This document shows positions 28,699 through 38,294 of a stretch of 64,000 nt of DNA, piece by piece; within the stretch, counting starts at the first letter, position 1, and every line of letters begins with the position of its first letter. The stretch covers positions 1 through 64,000 of the forward strand of contig NZ_VZOW01000006.1 in NCBI RefSeq assembly GCF_008801835.1. The letters run 5' to 3'. The position numbers and the translations under genes were made by a program. The notes below the pieces were generated by a model. That model ran no database searches and was not told where the DNA came from. It worked only from the letters and a program-made list of their open reading frames with translations. The DNA comes from Cupriavidus pauculus (GTDB lineage Bacteria; Pseudomonadota; Gammaproteobacteria; Burkholderiales; Burkholderiaceae).

Positions 28699-28726
28699 AC
28701 TATATTCATACTTATTCGAATAACAA
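28699..28726 (-). promoter_or_regulatory. Candidate promoter with embedded palindrome for amidase-MFS operon
   Basis: On the minus strand, TTGTTA (28726-28721) and TATAGT (28704-28699) are 16 bases apart, good -35/-10 boxes. A perfect 12-base palindrome TTATTCGAATAA (28712-28723) overlaps the -35 and spacer, which is where a repressor would act. The transcript would have an 80-base leader before the amidase ATG. The surrounding 28621-28878 holds no gene; a second inverted repeat, GTTTGG-TG-CCAAAC, is at 28843-28856. Confidence 0.5.
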
Positions 28727-28878
28727 GGCAGTATTTATGCCAGGGTTGGATGCACCGCAACAAGGAAAATAGCCACTCTTCAGGCAGATGGTGGGGCCCC
28801 AATGCCGCGCGGCGCACCAAAATGCGGACGATTTTGTATACCGTTTGGTGCCAAACCCCGCCCGACGAAATGGGACGG

Positions 28879-31872
28879 CTAGCGCCGCAGCAGACCAACC
28901 AGATCGTCGATGTCCGGAAGCACCGCTTCGCGGCCGACCGCCTCGCCCGCTTGCGCGTCCAGCACGCCCTCGGCCAGGGCCCGCTTGCCCTGATGCAGGT
29001 CGACAATGCGTTCCTCGATCGTGCCGGCGGCAATCAGCCGATAGACCGTGACAGGCCGTTGCTGGCCGATGCGGTGCGCACGGCCCATCGCCTGGTCTTC
29101 GGCGGCCGGGTTCCACCACGGATCGGCAATCACCACGTAATCCGCCGCGGTCAGGTTCAGCCCAAACCCGCCGGCCTTCAGGCTGATCAGGAAGATATCG
29201 CCCTCGCCCGACTGGAAGGCGGCCACGCGCCGCGTGCGCTCGGCCGCGGGCGTCGCCCCGTCAAGGTATTGCCACGCCAGGCCGGCGTCGTCGAGCGACT
29301 GGCGCAGCAGTTGCAGGAAATCGACGAACTGGCTGAACACCAGCGTCTTGTGGCCATTGGCGGCGAGCGTGGCGGCCAGTTCGGCAAATGCGCGCACCTT
29401 TGCGCCGGGCTGCCCCACTTCAGGCGTCACGAGGCGCGCATCGCAGGCGGCGCGGCGCATGCGCATCAGTTGCGCCAGCACGTGGATGCGCGCCTCGGCT
29501 TCCGGCAATGCGGCAGGGGCGCGCTTGTCCCGCTTCGGGCGCAGCAGCGCGCGTTCGGCTTCGGACAGCGCCTGGCGGCGCAGCGCCTCGTAGTGCGCCG
29601 CCTCGGCCGGCTCGGGCGCGACGCGGATCACGAGTTCGGTGCGCGGCGGCAGTTCGTCGAGAACCTGGGATTTGGTCCGCCGCAGCACGAACGGTGCAAT
29701 CATGCGGCGCAAACGCACGCGCGGATCGCGCGCGCCGTTGCGTTCGATCGGATTGGCGAAATGCTCGTTGAAGCGCGCCAGCGACCCCAGCAATCCGGGA
29801 TTGCAGAAGCGCATCACGGCCCACAGTTCGGCCAACCGGTTTTCCACGGGCGTGCCCGACAACGCGATCCGGCAGTTGGCCTGCAGCGCAAACATCGCCT
29901 GGGCGCGCCGCGACGCGGGATTCTTGAACGACTGCGCTTCGTCGGCGACCACGGTATGCCAGACGCGCTCGCAGAACGCCTTGCGCGCCTGTTGCAGCAG
30001 GTTGTAGGAGACGATGACCAGATCGCCAGCGCCCGCCTGGCCGACGATCGCGTCGCGGTCGCCCTCGGCGTAGGACAGCACGCGCAGCGCGGGCGCAAAG
30101 CGGCGCGCTTCGGCCGCCCAGTTGCCGCAGACCGACGTCGGCGCCACCACCAGCGCCGCGCCGCCGCCCGCACGCGCCAGCAGCAACGCCAGCGCCTGCA
30201 GCGTCTTGCCCAGGCCCATGTCGTCGGCCAGGCACGCGCCAAATCCCGCCTCGGCCAGCGACATCATCCAGCGAAAGCCTTCGACCTGATATGGCCGCAG
30301 ATCGGCGGCGAGCGTGGCCGGCAGCGCCGCATCGGTCTGGCGCGCGTCACGCAGCCGCTTCACGCGCGTGCGGAAATGCGCATCGGGATCGACGCCCACG
30401 CCGGCCAGCACATCGTCGAGCCAAGGCGTGGCTACCAGCGGCACGCGGATGCCGTCGCGCACGCCGTCGCCGACGCAAGCCAGATCGCGCAGCCGGTCGC
30501 GCAACTGCCGCGTCAGCGCCACGTAGACGCCATGCTCCATCGGGATGAACCGGCCGGCGTGGCCGTGCGCCCAGGCCACGAGCTTTTCCAGCGACAACAC
30601 CAGGCCCTCGGCAACCTGAAGCTGGCCGACCAGCTTGAACCATTCGCCGCCGGTGGTCACGCTGACCGACAATTGCGGCAGGTCGGCTGGCACCACGCGC
30701 AGCTCGCGCCCGCGCGGCCATTCCAGATCGATCACGGCGTCGAGCCCCGGCAGCACTTCGATGGCCGTCAACGCATCTTCCGGGTCGTCGAGCGTCCAGT
30801 GATATTCGCCACTGGCCGGCGACTGCCGCACCAGGAACGGCAGCGCATCGAAGACCTGTGCCACATGCGCCAGTTCGGCATCGGGATCGCGCTGGGTGAC
30901 CAGCGTTTGTCCGCCGATCGTCGCCATCAACGTTGCGCGGCCATGACCGGGCGCCAGCCGCGGGCCGGCCGCGCCGAACGGCGTGACCACCAGACGCAGG
31001 CTGATGCCGCGCCCAACCGGCGCCACTTCGGCGCGCAGCCGCGACTCCGCGTCGCGCTCGCGCGCCTCGCCGGCATGATCGGCATGGATCTGGAAGTGCC
31101 CGGCCAGCGCGCGCAGCGTACTGTCCAGCCGCGCCTGCGCATCGGCCGGCACGGTGAGGCCATCGGCAATCAGTTTGGCCGCGCTCTGCTGGGCGGCCGT
31201 GAAGCGGACCACGCGCAAGCGGCGCGCACCGTCCTGCAGAACGGTGATCTGGCGCAGCGCCTCGGCTTCCTCGCGCGCCGCTGCCGGCAGAAAATCCTCC
31301 ATCGATTTCGGTGCGCGCAGCGGCGGCACGATGCGCAGCACGAAGCGGTCGCCCTCGCGCAACGCTTCCAGCGCGGGCGACGATTCCACCACTTCCATCG
31401 GAATAGTCGGCGCATGCGCCAGCACCACGCCGGGATGGCCGACCAGCGCCATCATGGCGGCGGCGCGATCGAGCACGTGGCGGCGATTACGCGAGCTGTC
31501 GCGCCGGATGGCGCGCGCCACGCGCACGTCACAGGGCGCCAGGGTGTCGTCGGCAGCCACGCGCGCCAGCGGCACCGGACGCGGCTTGCTCCAGCCGCGC
31601 GGGCCGCGGGTCTGCTCCAGCGCCTCGATGGTGCCCGGCTCGCCGTCGGCGTCGACGGTAATCGCCCACAACAGCCGTCGCCCTGGCTGCGCGTCGTCGG
31701 CCGGCGTCGCGCCGCCGGCCAGCGCCTCGAGTGCGCCAAGCGCGTCCTGCCAGGGCGCGTCCGCGGCGGCGGCGAGGGGATCAGGGGTCGGATCGGTTTG
31801 TGGCACGCACTCAATCGGGGCTGGGCTGAAGGTGCGATTGTAGAACGGTGCGTCCGGCCTTCGCGTTGGCAC
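28879..31872 (-). CDS. SNF2-family DEAD/DEAH-box helicase (RapA-like ATPase)
   Basis: 997 residues. The C-terminal half is a complete Swi2/Snf2 engine: LRPYQVEGFRWM, Walker A DDMGLGKTLQAL (about 550), DEAQSFKNP as motif II, LSGTPVENRL motif III, then helicase C with FSQFVDFL, LISLKAGGFGLNLT, WWNPAAEDQAMGRAHRIGQ. The N-terminal 480 residues are less conserved. Probably a DNA translocase that remodels protein-DNA complexes; the precise role is unknown. It is divergent from ilvE with only 62 bases between starts, so both promoters must overlap. Confidence 0.9.
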   Translation of the reverse strand: MPTRRPDAPFYNRTFSPAPIECVPQTDPTPDPLAAAADAPWQDALGALEALAGGATPADDAQPGRRLLWAITVDADGEPGTIEALEQTRGPRGWSKPRPVPLARVAADDTLAPCDVRVARAIRRDSSRNRRHVLDRAAAMMALVGHPGVVLAHAPTIPMEVVESSPALEALREGDRFVLRIVPPLRAPKSMEDFLPAAAREEAEALRQITVLQDGARRLRVVRFTAAQQSAAKLIADGLTVPADAQARLDSTLRALAGHFQIHADHAGEARERDAESRLRAEVAPVGRGISLRLVVTPFGAAGPRLAPGHGRATLMATIGGQTLVTQRDPDAELAHVAQVFDALPFLVRQSPASGEYHWTLDDPEDALTAIEVLPGLDAVIDLEWPRGRELRVVPADLPQLSVSVTTGGEWFKLVGQLQVAEGLVLSLEKLVAWAHGHAGRFIPMEHGVYVALTRQLRDRLRDLACVGDGVRDGIRVPLVATPWLDDVLAGVGVDPDAHFRTRVKRLRDARQTDAALPATLAADLRPYQVEGFRWMMSLAEAGFGACLADDMGLGKTLQALALLLARAGGGAALVVAPTSVCGNWAAEARRFAPALRVLSYAEGDRDAIVGQAGAGDLVIVSYNLLQQARKAFCERVWHTVVADEAQSFKNPASRRAQAMFALQANCRIALSGTPVENRLAELWAVMRFCNPGLLGSLARFNEHFANPIERNGARDPRVRLRRMIAPFVLRRTKSQVLDELPPRTELVIRVAPEPAEAAHYEALRRQALSEAERALLRPKRDKRAPAALPEAEARIHVLAQLMRMRRAACDARLVTPEVGQPGAKVRAFAELAATLAANGHKTLVFSQFVDFLQLLRQSLDDAGLAWQYLDGATPAAERTRRVAAFQSGEGDIFLISLKAGGFGLNLTAADYVVIADPWWNPAAEDQAMGRAHRIGQQRPVTVYRLIAAGTIEERIVDLHQGKRALAEGVLDAQAGEAVGREAVLPDIDDLVGLLRR

Positions 31873-31934
31873 ACAAGGCCCCCCGGCTTACAATGCAGCC
31901 TTTACGACTTTTGTTGGTGCTCAGGGAGACAACC

Positions 31935-32855
31935 ATGTCGATGGCAGATCGCGACGGCAAGATCTGGATGGATGGCAAGCTGATTGAATGGCGCGACGCC
32001 AAGATTCACGTGCTGACGCACACCCTGCACTACGGCATGGGCGTATTCGAAGGCGTGCGTGCCTACAAGACCCCGGAAGGCACCGCGATCTTCCGCCTGA
32101 AAGAGCACACGCGCCGCCTGTTCAACTCGGCCAAGATCTTCCAGATGGCCATGCCGTTCGACGAGGCGACGCTCGAAGCCGCGCAACGCGAGGTGGTACG
32201 CGCCAACAACCTGGAGTCGTGCTACATCCGCCCGCTGGTGTGGATCGGGTCCGAAAAGCTTGGCGTGTCGGCCAAGGGCAACACGATCCACGTGGCCATC
32301 GCCGCGTGGCCGTGGGGCGCCTATCTGGGCGAGGAAGGCCTGGAGCGCGGCATCCGCGTCAAGACATCGTCCTTCACGCGCCATCACGTCAATGTGTCGC
32401 TGGTGCGCGCCAAGGCCAGCGGCTACTACATCAACTCGATCCTGGCCAACCAGGAAGCCACCGGGCTGGGCTATGACGAAGCGCTGCTGCTCGATACCGA
32501 CGGCTACGTCAGCGAAGGCTCGGGCGAGAATGTGTTCATCGTGCGCAATGGCGTGATCTACACCCCGGATCTGGCCTCGTGCCTGGACGGCATCACCCGC
32601 GACGCCACGCTGACCATCGCCCGCGACCTCGGCATCGAAGTCCGCGAAAAGCGCATCACCCGCGACGAGATGTATTGCGCCGACGAAGCGTTTTTCACCG
32701 GCACGGCCGCCGAAGTCACGCCGATCCGCGAACTGGACGACCGCGTCATTGGCGAAGGCCGTCGTGGCCCGATCACCAAACGCGTGCAGGACGCGTTTTT
32801 CGCCGCCGTCGGCGGCACCGACGAAAAATACAGGAAGTGGCTGACGCTGGTCTGA
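31935..32855 (+). CDS. ilvE: Branched-chain amino acid aminotransferase
   Basis: 306 residues, PLP fold type IV. Transfers the amino group between Glu and the oxo-acids of Val, Leu and Ile. Visible: THTLHYGMGVFEGVRAY at the N-terminus, the PLP Lys in VRAKASGYYINS (about residue 160), EALLLDTDGYVSEGSGENVF and FFTGTAAEVTPI (about 258). The ATG at 31935 has a GGGAG ribosome site 8 bases away; the frame extends upstream but without similarity. Confidence 0.95.
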   Translation: MSMADRDGKIWMDGKLIEWRDAKIHVLTHTLHYGMGVFEGVRAYKTPEGTAIFRLKEHTRRLFNSAKIFQMAMPFDEATLEAAQREVVRANNLESCYIRPLVWIGSEKLGVSAKGNTIHVAIAAWPWGAYLGEEGLERGIRVKTSSFTRHHVNVSLVRAKASGYYINSILANQEATGLGYDEALLLDTDGYVSEGSGENVFIVRNGVIYTPDLASCLDGITRDATLTIARDLGIEVREKRITRDEMYCADEAFFTGTAAEVTPIRELDDRVIGEGRRGPITKRVQDAFFAAVGGTDEKYRKWLTLV

Positions 32856-32910
32856 TCCGGCGCCCAAGCCCCCGAGCGAACTCAATTCCCCGCAAGACAA
32901 CCGCTACACC

Positions 32911-33105
32911 ATGACGCAAACCGCAACCGTCGTCGAAATCGGCGCAGAAGACATTCCGCTGCATTGCCCCACCGGAAACACCCCGGCCTGGAACTATCAT
33001 CCCCGTGTTTTCCTGGACGTGGCGGACACCGGCGAAGTGAAATGCCCGTACTGCGGCACCGTGTACAAGCTCAAGCCGGGCACCGTGCTGAAGGGCCACC
33101 ACTGA
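32911..33105 (+). CDS. Small zinc-finger (zf-CHCC) protein
   Basis: 64 residues with one Cys-His-Cys-Cys zinc site: LHCPT, NYHPRVFLD and VKCPYCGTVYKL. This is the zf-CHCC domain also found in the mitochondrial complex I subunit NDUFS6. Bacterial members are uncharacterised. It follows ilvE by 55 bases. Confidence 0.85.
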   Translation: MTQTATVVEIGAEDIPLHCPTGNTPAWNYHPRVFLDVADTGEVKCPYCGTVYKLKPGTVLKGHH

Positions 33106-33143
33106 CCCGCGCGGCCCCCGCCCCTCGCCTGCGTTTCGATCTG

Positions 33144-33174
33144 ACGCCCCGGGCCGCCCAGCGCCCCGGGGCGT
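33144..33174. terminator. GC-rich hairpin between zf-CHCC gene and waaF
   Basis: ACGCCCCGGG and CCCGGGGCGT form a perfect 10-bp stem with an 11-base loop. There is no T-run after it, so it would be a weak or Rho-assisted terminator, or an attenuating structure. It lies in the 115-base gap before waaF. Confidence 0.4.
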
Positions 33175-33220
33175 TGACACGCCCGGGCATCGTGAAACAG
33201 GGCCACGCAATCCCCACAAA

Positions 33221-34243
33221 ATGAGAAAAGCCCTCGTCATTGCCCCCAACTGGATCGGCGACGCCCTGATGGCGCAGCCGCTCTTTGCGCTGATCAAGGC
33301 CCGGCATCCGCGCCTGATGATCGACGCGCTCGCGCCCAAATGGGTCGCGCCCGTGCTGGCGCGCATGCCTGAGATCAGCAAGGTGTTTCCGAGCGATCTC
33401 GCCCACGGCAAGCTGCAACTGAGCGCGCGCCTGATGTTCGCGCAGCAGCTCAAGCACGAAGGCTACGACGTGGCCTACGTGCTGCCCAATTCGCTGAAAT
33501 CGGCACTGATCCCGTTCCTGGCCGGCATTCCGCTGCGCATCGGCTATCGCGGCGAAGCGCGCTTCGGCATGCTCAATATTCGCCATGCCAATCCGCCGCG
33601 CGACAATCGTCCGCCGATGGTGGAGCACTATGCGCGCCTGGCGCTCAAGCCCGGCGCGCGACTTCCCGAATCGATTCCCGACCCCCGGCTCAAGGTGGAT
33701 CCCGCGCGCATGGCCGCCACGGCCGAGCGCTTCGGCATCGCGCCCGGCACACGGCTGATCGCGTTTTGCCCCGGCGCCGAATTCGGCCCGGCCAAGCGCT
33801 GGCCGGCCGCGCATTTCGCGGCGCTGGCGCAGATGCTGCGCCGCTCCTACCCATACGCGCAGATGGTGACGCTGGGGTCCGCCAAGGACGCCGAAATTGC
33901 CGACGAGATCGTCCAGGGCGCGCCGTTCGTGCGCAACCTGTGCGGCCAGACCTCGCTGGACGATGCGGTCGATCTGCTGGCGCTGTCGGAGGCCGCGGTC
34001 TGCAACGATTCCGGGCTCATGCACGTGACCGCCGCGCTGAACCGGCCGCAAGTGGCCGTGTTCGGTTCGAGCGACCCGCGCCACACGCCCCCGCTGTCAC
34101 AGGCTGCGAGTATCATGTGGCTTCAACTCGAGTGCAGCCCTTGCTTCAAACGCGAGTGCCCGCTCGGCCATCTGCGCTGCCTGAAGGAGATCGAACCCGA
34201 AATGGTGTTCGTCGAGTTGCGCAAGCTCCTGCACCGTCCCTGA
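33221..34243 (+). CDS. waaF: Lipopolysaccharide heptosyltransferase II
   Basis: 340 residues, glycosyltransferase family 9. Adds the second L-glycero-D-manno-heptose from ADP-heptose to the LPS inner core at the cytoplasmic membrane. It begins with IAPNWIGDALMAQPL, has PGAEFGPAKRWPAAHFA (about residues 184-200) and the nucleotide-sugar site NDSGLMHVTAALN (about 265). Heptosyltransferase II is favoured over I by overall pattern, not by a decisive residue. Confidence 0.9.
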   Translation: MRKALVIAPNWIGDALMAQPLFALIKARHPRLMIDALAPKWVAPVLARMPEISKVFPSDLAHGKLQLSARLMFAQQLKHEGYDVAYVLPNSLKSALIPFLAGIPLRIGYRGEARFGMLNIRHANPPRDNRPPMVEHYARLALKPGARLPESIPDPRLKVDPARMAATAERFGIAPGTRLIAFCPGAEFGPAKRWPAAHFAALAQMLRRSYPYAQMVTLGSAKDAEIADEIVQGAPFVRNLCGQTSLDDAVDLLALSEAAVCNDSGLMHVTAALNRPQVAVFGSSDPRHTPPLSQAASIMWLQLECSPCFKRECPLGHLRCLKEIEPEMVFVELRKLLHRP

Positions 34244-34252
34244 TCACACAAC

Positions 34253-34693
34253 ATGCCCCGTTTCGCCCGCCTGTTCGATTCCGCAGAAGACATCGTCGAT
34301 GCCTTCCGCGAAGCCATGAAATTGCGCGATGCCGATGGCGCGCTGCGGCTCTGGCTCGATGAAGATTCCGTGACCTGCGTGATGCCCGATGGCCAGCGTC
34401 TGATCGGCCATGAAAACCTGCGCCAGGCGTTTGCGCAGTTGCTGGAAGAACAGCCGGTGCTGATCGACGCGATCGAGACCAGCAGCCACGCATCGCTGGG
34501 CGTATCGATCTTCGACGTGACCGAGGCCCTGCGCTTTGGCGAAGGACGGGTCGAAGCCGATCTTTTCGTGCATACCACCTACGTGCTGATGCAGAACCAC
34601 GAAGGCTGGCGCCTGGCCCACATTCACTGCAGCCCCGCCAACGCGGTGCAGGTGGCCGCAGTGGCCGTTGCACCGGGACAGGCGCTGCACTGA
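34253..34693 (+). CDS. NTF2-like (SnoaL/ketosteroid isomerase-fold) protein
   Basis: 146 residues. The pattern AEDIVDAFREAMKLRDADGALRLWLDEDSVTCVMPDG, RLIGHENLRQAFAQLL and a C-terminal WRLAHIHCSP matches the NTF2-like alpha+beta fold. Such proteins can be enzymes or ligand binders; no catalytic residue set is recognisable. It begins 9 bases after waaF, so it is probably co-transcribed. Confidence 0.75.
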   Translation: MPRFARLFDSAEDIVDAFREAMKLRDADGALRLWLDEDSVTCVMPDGQRLIGHENLRQAFAQLLEEQPVLIDAIETSSHASLGVSIFDVTEALRFGEGRVEADLFVHTTYVLMQNHEGWRLAHIHCSPANAVQVAAVAVAPGQALH

Positions 34694-34710
34694 GCCGTCC
34701 CATTCCGGCG

Positions 34711-35727
34711 ATGCAGTTCGGCAACGCTTTCGACACGCCCTGGTGGCTGCGCGGCGGACACGCGCAGACCATCCTGCCGGCCCGCTTCACGCGCCATCGC
34801 CGCATCACGTTCCGCCGCGAACGCTGGGACACGCCCGATGGCGATTTCATCGATCTCGACTGGACCACGCACGCCGCCGCGCCCGACGCGCCATTGGTGG
34901 TCATGTTCCACGGACTGGAAGGCGATTCCCGCAGCCATTACGCGCAAACGCTGATGGTGGCGCTGCGCGAGCGCGGCTGGCAGGGCGTGATCCCGCATTT
35001 TCGCGGCTGCTCGGGACAGCTCAACCAGGCGCCGCGTTTCTACCATTCCGGCGATTCGGCCGAGATCCGCTGGGTACTGCATCGCCTGCGCGACCAGTTG
35101 CGCGCGACGGCGCCGATGCGGCCGATGCTGGCTGTCGGCATTTCGCTCGGCGGCAACGCGCTGCTGCGCTTTCTGGGCGAGGACGGGCGCGACGCAAATT
35201 TCCTGCGCGCAGCCGCGTCGGTCTCCGCCCCGCTCGACCTCGCAGCCGGCGGCGCGGCGTTGTCGAGCGGCTTCAACATGATCTACACGCGCATGTTCCT
35301 GCAAACGCTCAAGCGCAAGTCGCTGGCCAAGCTGGAGCAGTTTCCCGGCCTGTTCGACCGCCAGTCGATGCTGTCCAGCCGCGACCTGTACGCGTTCGAC
35401 AATGTGGTGACGGCGCCGCTGCACGGTTTTCGCGATACCGACGACTACTGGACGCGCGCTTCGAGCAAGCCGATCCTTGGCGAGATCCGCATTCCCACGC
35501 TGGTGCTCAATGCGCGCAACGATCCGTTTTTGCCGGCGCGCCATCTGCCCGGCCCGGCCGAGGTGAGTGCCGACGTCCTGCTGGAACAGCCGGAGCACGG
35601 CGGGCATGTCGGCTTCATGACGCCGCGCGGCGGGCTGCTGGGCCAGCTCCCGTTGCTACCCGTGGCCGGCCACATCGAATGGCTGCCCGCGCGCATACTC
35701 GACTTCTTCGATAGCGTGGGCAAATAA
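34711..35727 (+). CDS. YheT-family alpha/beta hydrolase
   Basis: 338 residues, begins with TPWWLRGGHAQTILPA, the conserved YheT-type N-terminus. The nucleophile elbow GISLGGN (Ser about 149), the acid NARNDPFLP (about 268) and EHGGHVGF (His about 298) give the full catalytic triad. Likely a carboxylesterase acting on a hydrophobic ester; the physiological substrate is unknown. It starts 17 bases after the previous gene. Confidence 0.88.
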   Translation: MQFGNAFDTPWWLRGGHAQTILPARFTRHRRITFRRERWDTPDGDFIDLDWTTHAAAPDAPLVVMFHGLEGDSRSHYAQTLMVALRERGWQGVIPHFRGCSGQLNQAPRFYHSGDSAEIRWVLHRLRDQLRATAPMRPMLAVGISLGGNALLRFLGEDGRDANFLRAAASVSAPLDLAAGGAALSSGFNMIYTRMFLQTLKRKSLAKLEQFPGLFDRQSMLSSRDLYAFDNVVTAPLHGFRDTDDYWTRASSKPILGEIRIPTLVLNARNDPFLPARHLPGPAEVSADVLLEQPEHGGHVGFMTPRGGLLGQLPLLPVAGHIEWLPARILDFFDSVGK

Positions 35728-35739
35728 AGGAGACAGACC

Positions 35740-36309
35740 ATGGACGAGGTAGTCAAGCAAGCCATGGCACGCTGGCCGAACGTGCCTAACTGCTACGGCT
35801 GGCTATTGCTGGATCGGCGCGGCCAATGGCGCATGCGCAACGAATACGCTCAGCAGCACGGCCTGTCGGGCGACCCCATCCGGCACGAGGCGCTGATCGG
35901 ATTCATCGAGCGCAACTACACGCGCGATGCGCATGGCGCGTGGTACTTCCAGAATGGTCCGCAACGGGTCTTTGTCTCGCTGATGTATGCGCCGTGGATC
36001 GTGCGGCTGCACGATGGCGCATTCGAAACCTCAACGGGCAGGGCATTCGCGGTCGACGCGTGCTTCGCGGATGAACACGGCAACGTCGTGCTGGCCGGCT
36101 GCATCGAAGGCGTGGACGGCGTGCAAGCCGCGCTGCTGCACGATCACGACCTCGACGGTTTCAGCGGCGCATGCGATTGGCACGGCGATGCCTGCGGCGC
36201 GGCTCTGGGCGTATTCCATCACGACGGCCGCGACATCGACATCGAACCGATCGCCGAGGCCGAAGTCCCGGCCCGCTTCGGATTTGTGCGGGCGCCGGCG
36301 GCGCCATGA
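35740..36309 (+). CDS. Conserved hypothetical protein (possibly DUF2946)
   Basis: 189 residues, soluble, no signal peptide. Begins MDEVVKQAMARWPNVPNCYGWL and has WYFQNGPQRVFVSL and ADEHGNVVLAGCIEG. It resembles a family common in Burkholderiaceae that I associate with DUF2946, though that label is from memory. GGAGAC precedes the ATG, 12 bases after the hydrolase stop, so it belongs to the waaF downstream operon. Function unknown. Confidence 0.7.
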   Translation: MDEVVKQAMARWPNVPNCYGWLLLDRRGQWRMRNEYAQQHGLSGDPIRHEALIGFIERNYTRDAHGAWYFQNGPQRVFVSLMYAPWIVRLHDGAFETSTGRAFAVDACFADEHGNVVLAGCIEGVDGVQAALLHDHDLDGFSGACDWHGDACGAALGVFHHDGRDIDIEPIAEAEVPARFGFVRAPAAP

Positions 36310-36361
36310 TCGGCAACCAGGCGCGCGGCGCACGATCGTATCGTGCCCGGCGTGCCACGGT

Positions 36362-38200
36362 TCAGTTCGGCATGCCCTTGTTGTCCTGGCGATCTTCCTT
36401 GAATTGCAGTTGAAGCTGGTGCAGGCGCGCGTCGACTTCGGACAGCGTGTAGAAATCGCCGTCGCCCGCCTTGCGGGCAATCTGCAACTGCTCGATCGCT
36501 GCCTGGCACGCGCCGTCCATCGCGTATTTTTCCGCCATCGCCTGATGCTGTTGCAGACGCTTGCCCTGCGCCGCGTACGCTTTAGCCAGCATTTCCCACC
36601 ATTCCGAGCGGCCCGATTCTTCGCGCGTGCGTGAGCGCAGGAACGCCACGGCCTCATCAAGACGGTTGGCGGCCAGCAGCGTGTCGGCGTAAGCCAGTGC
36701 GGCGGCGTGCGATAACGGAAATGCTTTCAGGGTGGCGCTCGCCTGGTTCATCGCGTCCTGCATCCGGCCTTCGCCCCGCGCCAGTTCCACCGCCATCACG
36801 TCCAGCATCGGCGTTCCCGACGTGGCGCCGGGAATGTTGCCGTAGAGCCGCCGGGCTTCGGCCAGCGCCCGTTCCGCATCGGGAAAACGGCCGAGCTTTT
36901 GATTGGCGAATGCCATGCCGTAGTAGATCGCCGGCAACCGCACCGGCGATGCGCCGGCAATTTGCGCCTGGAACACCTGTAACGTATTGCGCAGGTCGTT
37001 CGGCGTCGGCTCCTGCAACACGCGCGCGCGCACCCGTGCGAATTCATAGTCAGGCGTATTGCCGACCTTGCGCGCGGCAACGTGGCGCACGCGATCTTGC
37101 ATGTCGGCGATACGTTCGGATGTCAGCGGGTGAGTCCGGACGTAGGCGGGGACCGAATTGTCGGAGATGCCCATCACCCGCTGCAGCCGCTGGAAGAAAT
37201 CGGGCATGCCCTGGGGATCGAATCCGGCGGCCGTCATGATCTGAAAACCAACGCGATCGGCTTCGCGCTCTGCGCCGCGCGAGAAGGACAACTGGTTCGC
37301 AATTGCCGCGCCCTGCCCGCCCATGGCCAACGCAGCGGCCGCGTCGCCGCTCTTGGTGGCGGCCAGCCCGGCAAGCACCATCGACGCCAGCGCAATCCAC
37401 ATCGACTGGTCCTGGCTGGTGATGCCGCGCGCGATGTGACGTTGCGTGACGTGGCCGATTTCGTGGCCGAGCACCGACGCCAGTTCCGATTCGCTTTCCG
37501 ACTGCACCAACAGCCCCGTGTGCACGCCGATATAGCCGCCCGGCATGGCGAAGGCGTTGATCGATCGGTCGCGCACGCCGAACAGCTCGAATCCCGTCGC
37601 AAAGGTGCCGGCGCCGTTCGATCCCGCCAGATTCTGGCGGCGCGCGGCCTGGACCAGGCGATAGCCAAGCGCGTTCAGGTAATCATTGAGCAGCGGGTCG
37701 GACACATAGTCGGGATCGCGCCGAATGCTCCGCATGATGCGATCGCCCAAGCGCTTTTCCATGTCGGGAGATAACGACGCGGTAGACGGGTCGCCCATGT
37801 CGGGCAACTGGATGCCCGCGCTTTCCACCACCGTGTTGCCGCTGCGCAGGCCGAAATCCGATTTCTGGCCCGCACGCACGCTGCGGCTGAGGTTGTCGTA
37901 GACCTGATCGCTCACGTCGCCGGTGAGGCCCGGCGTCGGCACGGTCGCCTGCGATGTCGCCGGCGTCGCCGGCAGGCGGGTGCTGACGCCCGCCGCCGGA
38001 CCGGGCTTCGATGCGGAAATGGCGCTCGCGCCGGTCGCGGCGGGCGTGCCTTGCGGCCACGCCGGCGCGGCCATAGTCAGGACGAGCACGGCCGCCATCG
38101 CACGCGTGAAATGCGGCGTGCGGGCGGCAGGCGTGCCGGGTTGGACAACTGGGGCGCTCAACCGGTCGGGCAGGCGGCGAGGCCATGGATTCTTGGGCAT
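36362..38200 (-). CDS. bepA: BepA-like M48 metalloprotease with TPR domain
   Basis: 612 residues. An N-terminal signal peptide (TRAMAAVLVLTMAAPAWPQ) targets the periplasm. The M48 catalytic motif is VLGHEIGHVTQRH (HEIGH, residues 246-250), with GFQIMTAAGFDPQGM carrying the downstream ligand region. The C-terminal half has TPR-like helices. The family member BepA/YfgC handles outer-membrane protein assembly (LptD, BamA) in E. coli; the same role here is inferred. The start at 38200 gives MPKNPWPRRLP; upstream codons lack similarity. It is divergent from moaC. Confidence 0.85.
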   Translation of the reverse strand: MPKNPWPRRLPDRLSAPVVQPGTPAARTPHFTRAMAAVLVLTMAAPAWPQGTPAATGASAISASKPGPAAGVSTRLPATPATSQATVPTPGLTGDVSDQVYDNLSRSVRAGQKSDFGLRSGNTVVESAGIQLPDMGDPSTASLSPDMEKRLGDRIMRSIRRDPDYVSDPLLNDYLNALGYRLVQAARRQNLAGSNGAGTFATGFELFGVRDRSINAFAMPGGYIGVHTGLLVQSESESELASVLGHEIGHVTQRHIARGITSQDQSMWIALASMVLAGLAATKSGDAAAALAMGGQGAAIANQLSFSRGAEREADRVGFQIMTAAGFDPQGMPDFFQRLQRVMGISDNSVPAYVRTHPLTSERIADMQDRVRHVAARKVGNTPDYEFARVRARVLQEPTPNDLRNTLQVFQAQIAGASPVRLPAIYYGMAFANQKLGRFPDAERALAEARRLYGNIPGATSGTPMLDVMAVELARGEGRMQDAMNQASATLKAFPLSHAAALAYADTLLAANRLDEAVAFLRSRTREESGRSEWWEMLAKAYAAQGKRLQQHQAMAEKYAMDGACQAAIEQLQIARKAGDGDFYTLSEVDARLHQLQLQFKEDRQDNKGMPN

Positions 38201-38294
38201 ATTGCTATGATAGCGGCCTCCGGATGGCGTTCCCATCGGGCAAGCCCCAGCCCGATGCGCCGCCACGTTCAGCCCTGTTCCATCACCTCCGCCC

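Noticed and set aside
28555..31983. 1142-codon plus-strand frame opposite the SNF2 helicase
   Set aside because: It is the complement of a gene with full helicase motifs, and its composition is Arg/Gln/His-rich with no recognisable domain.
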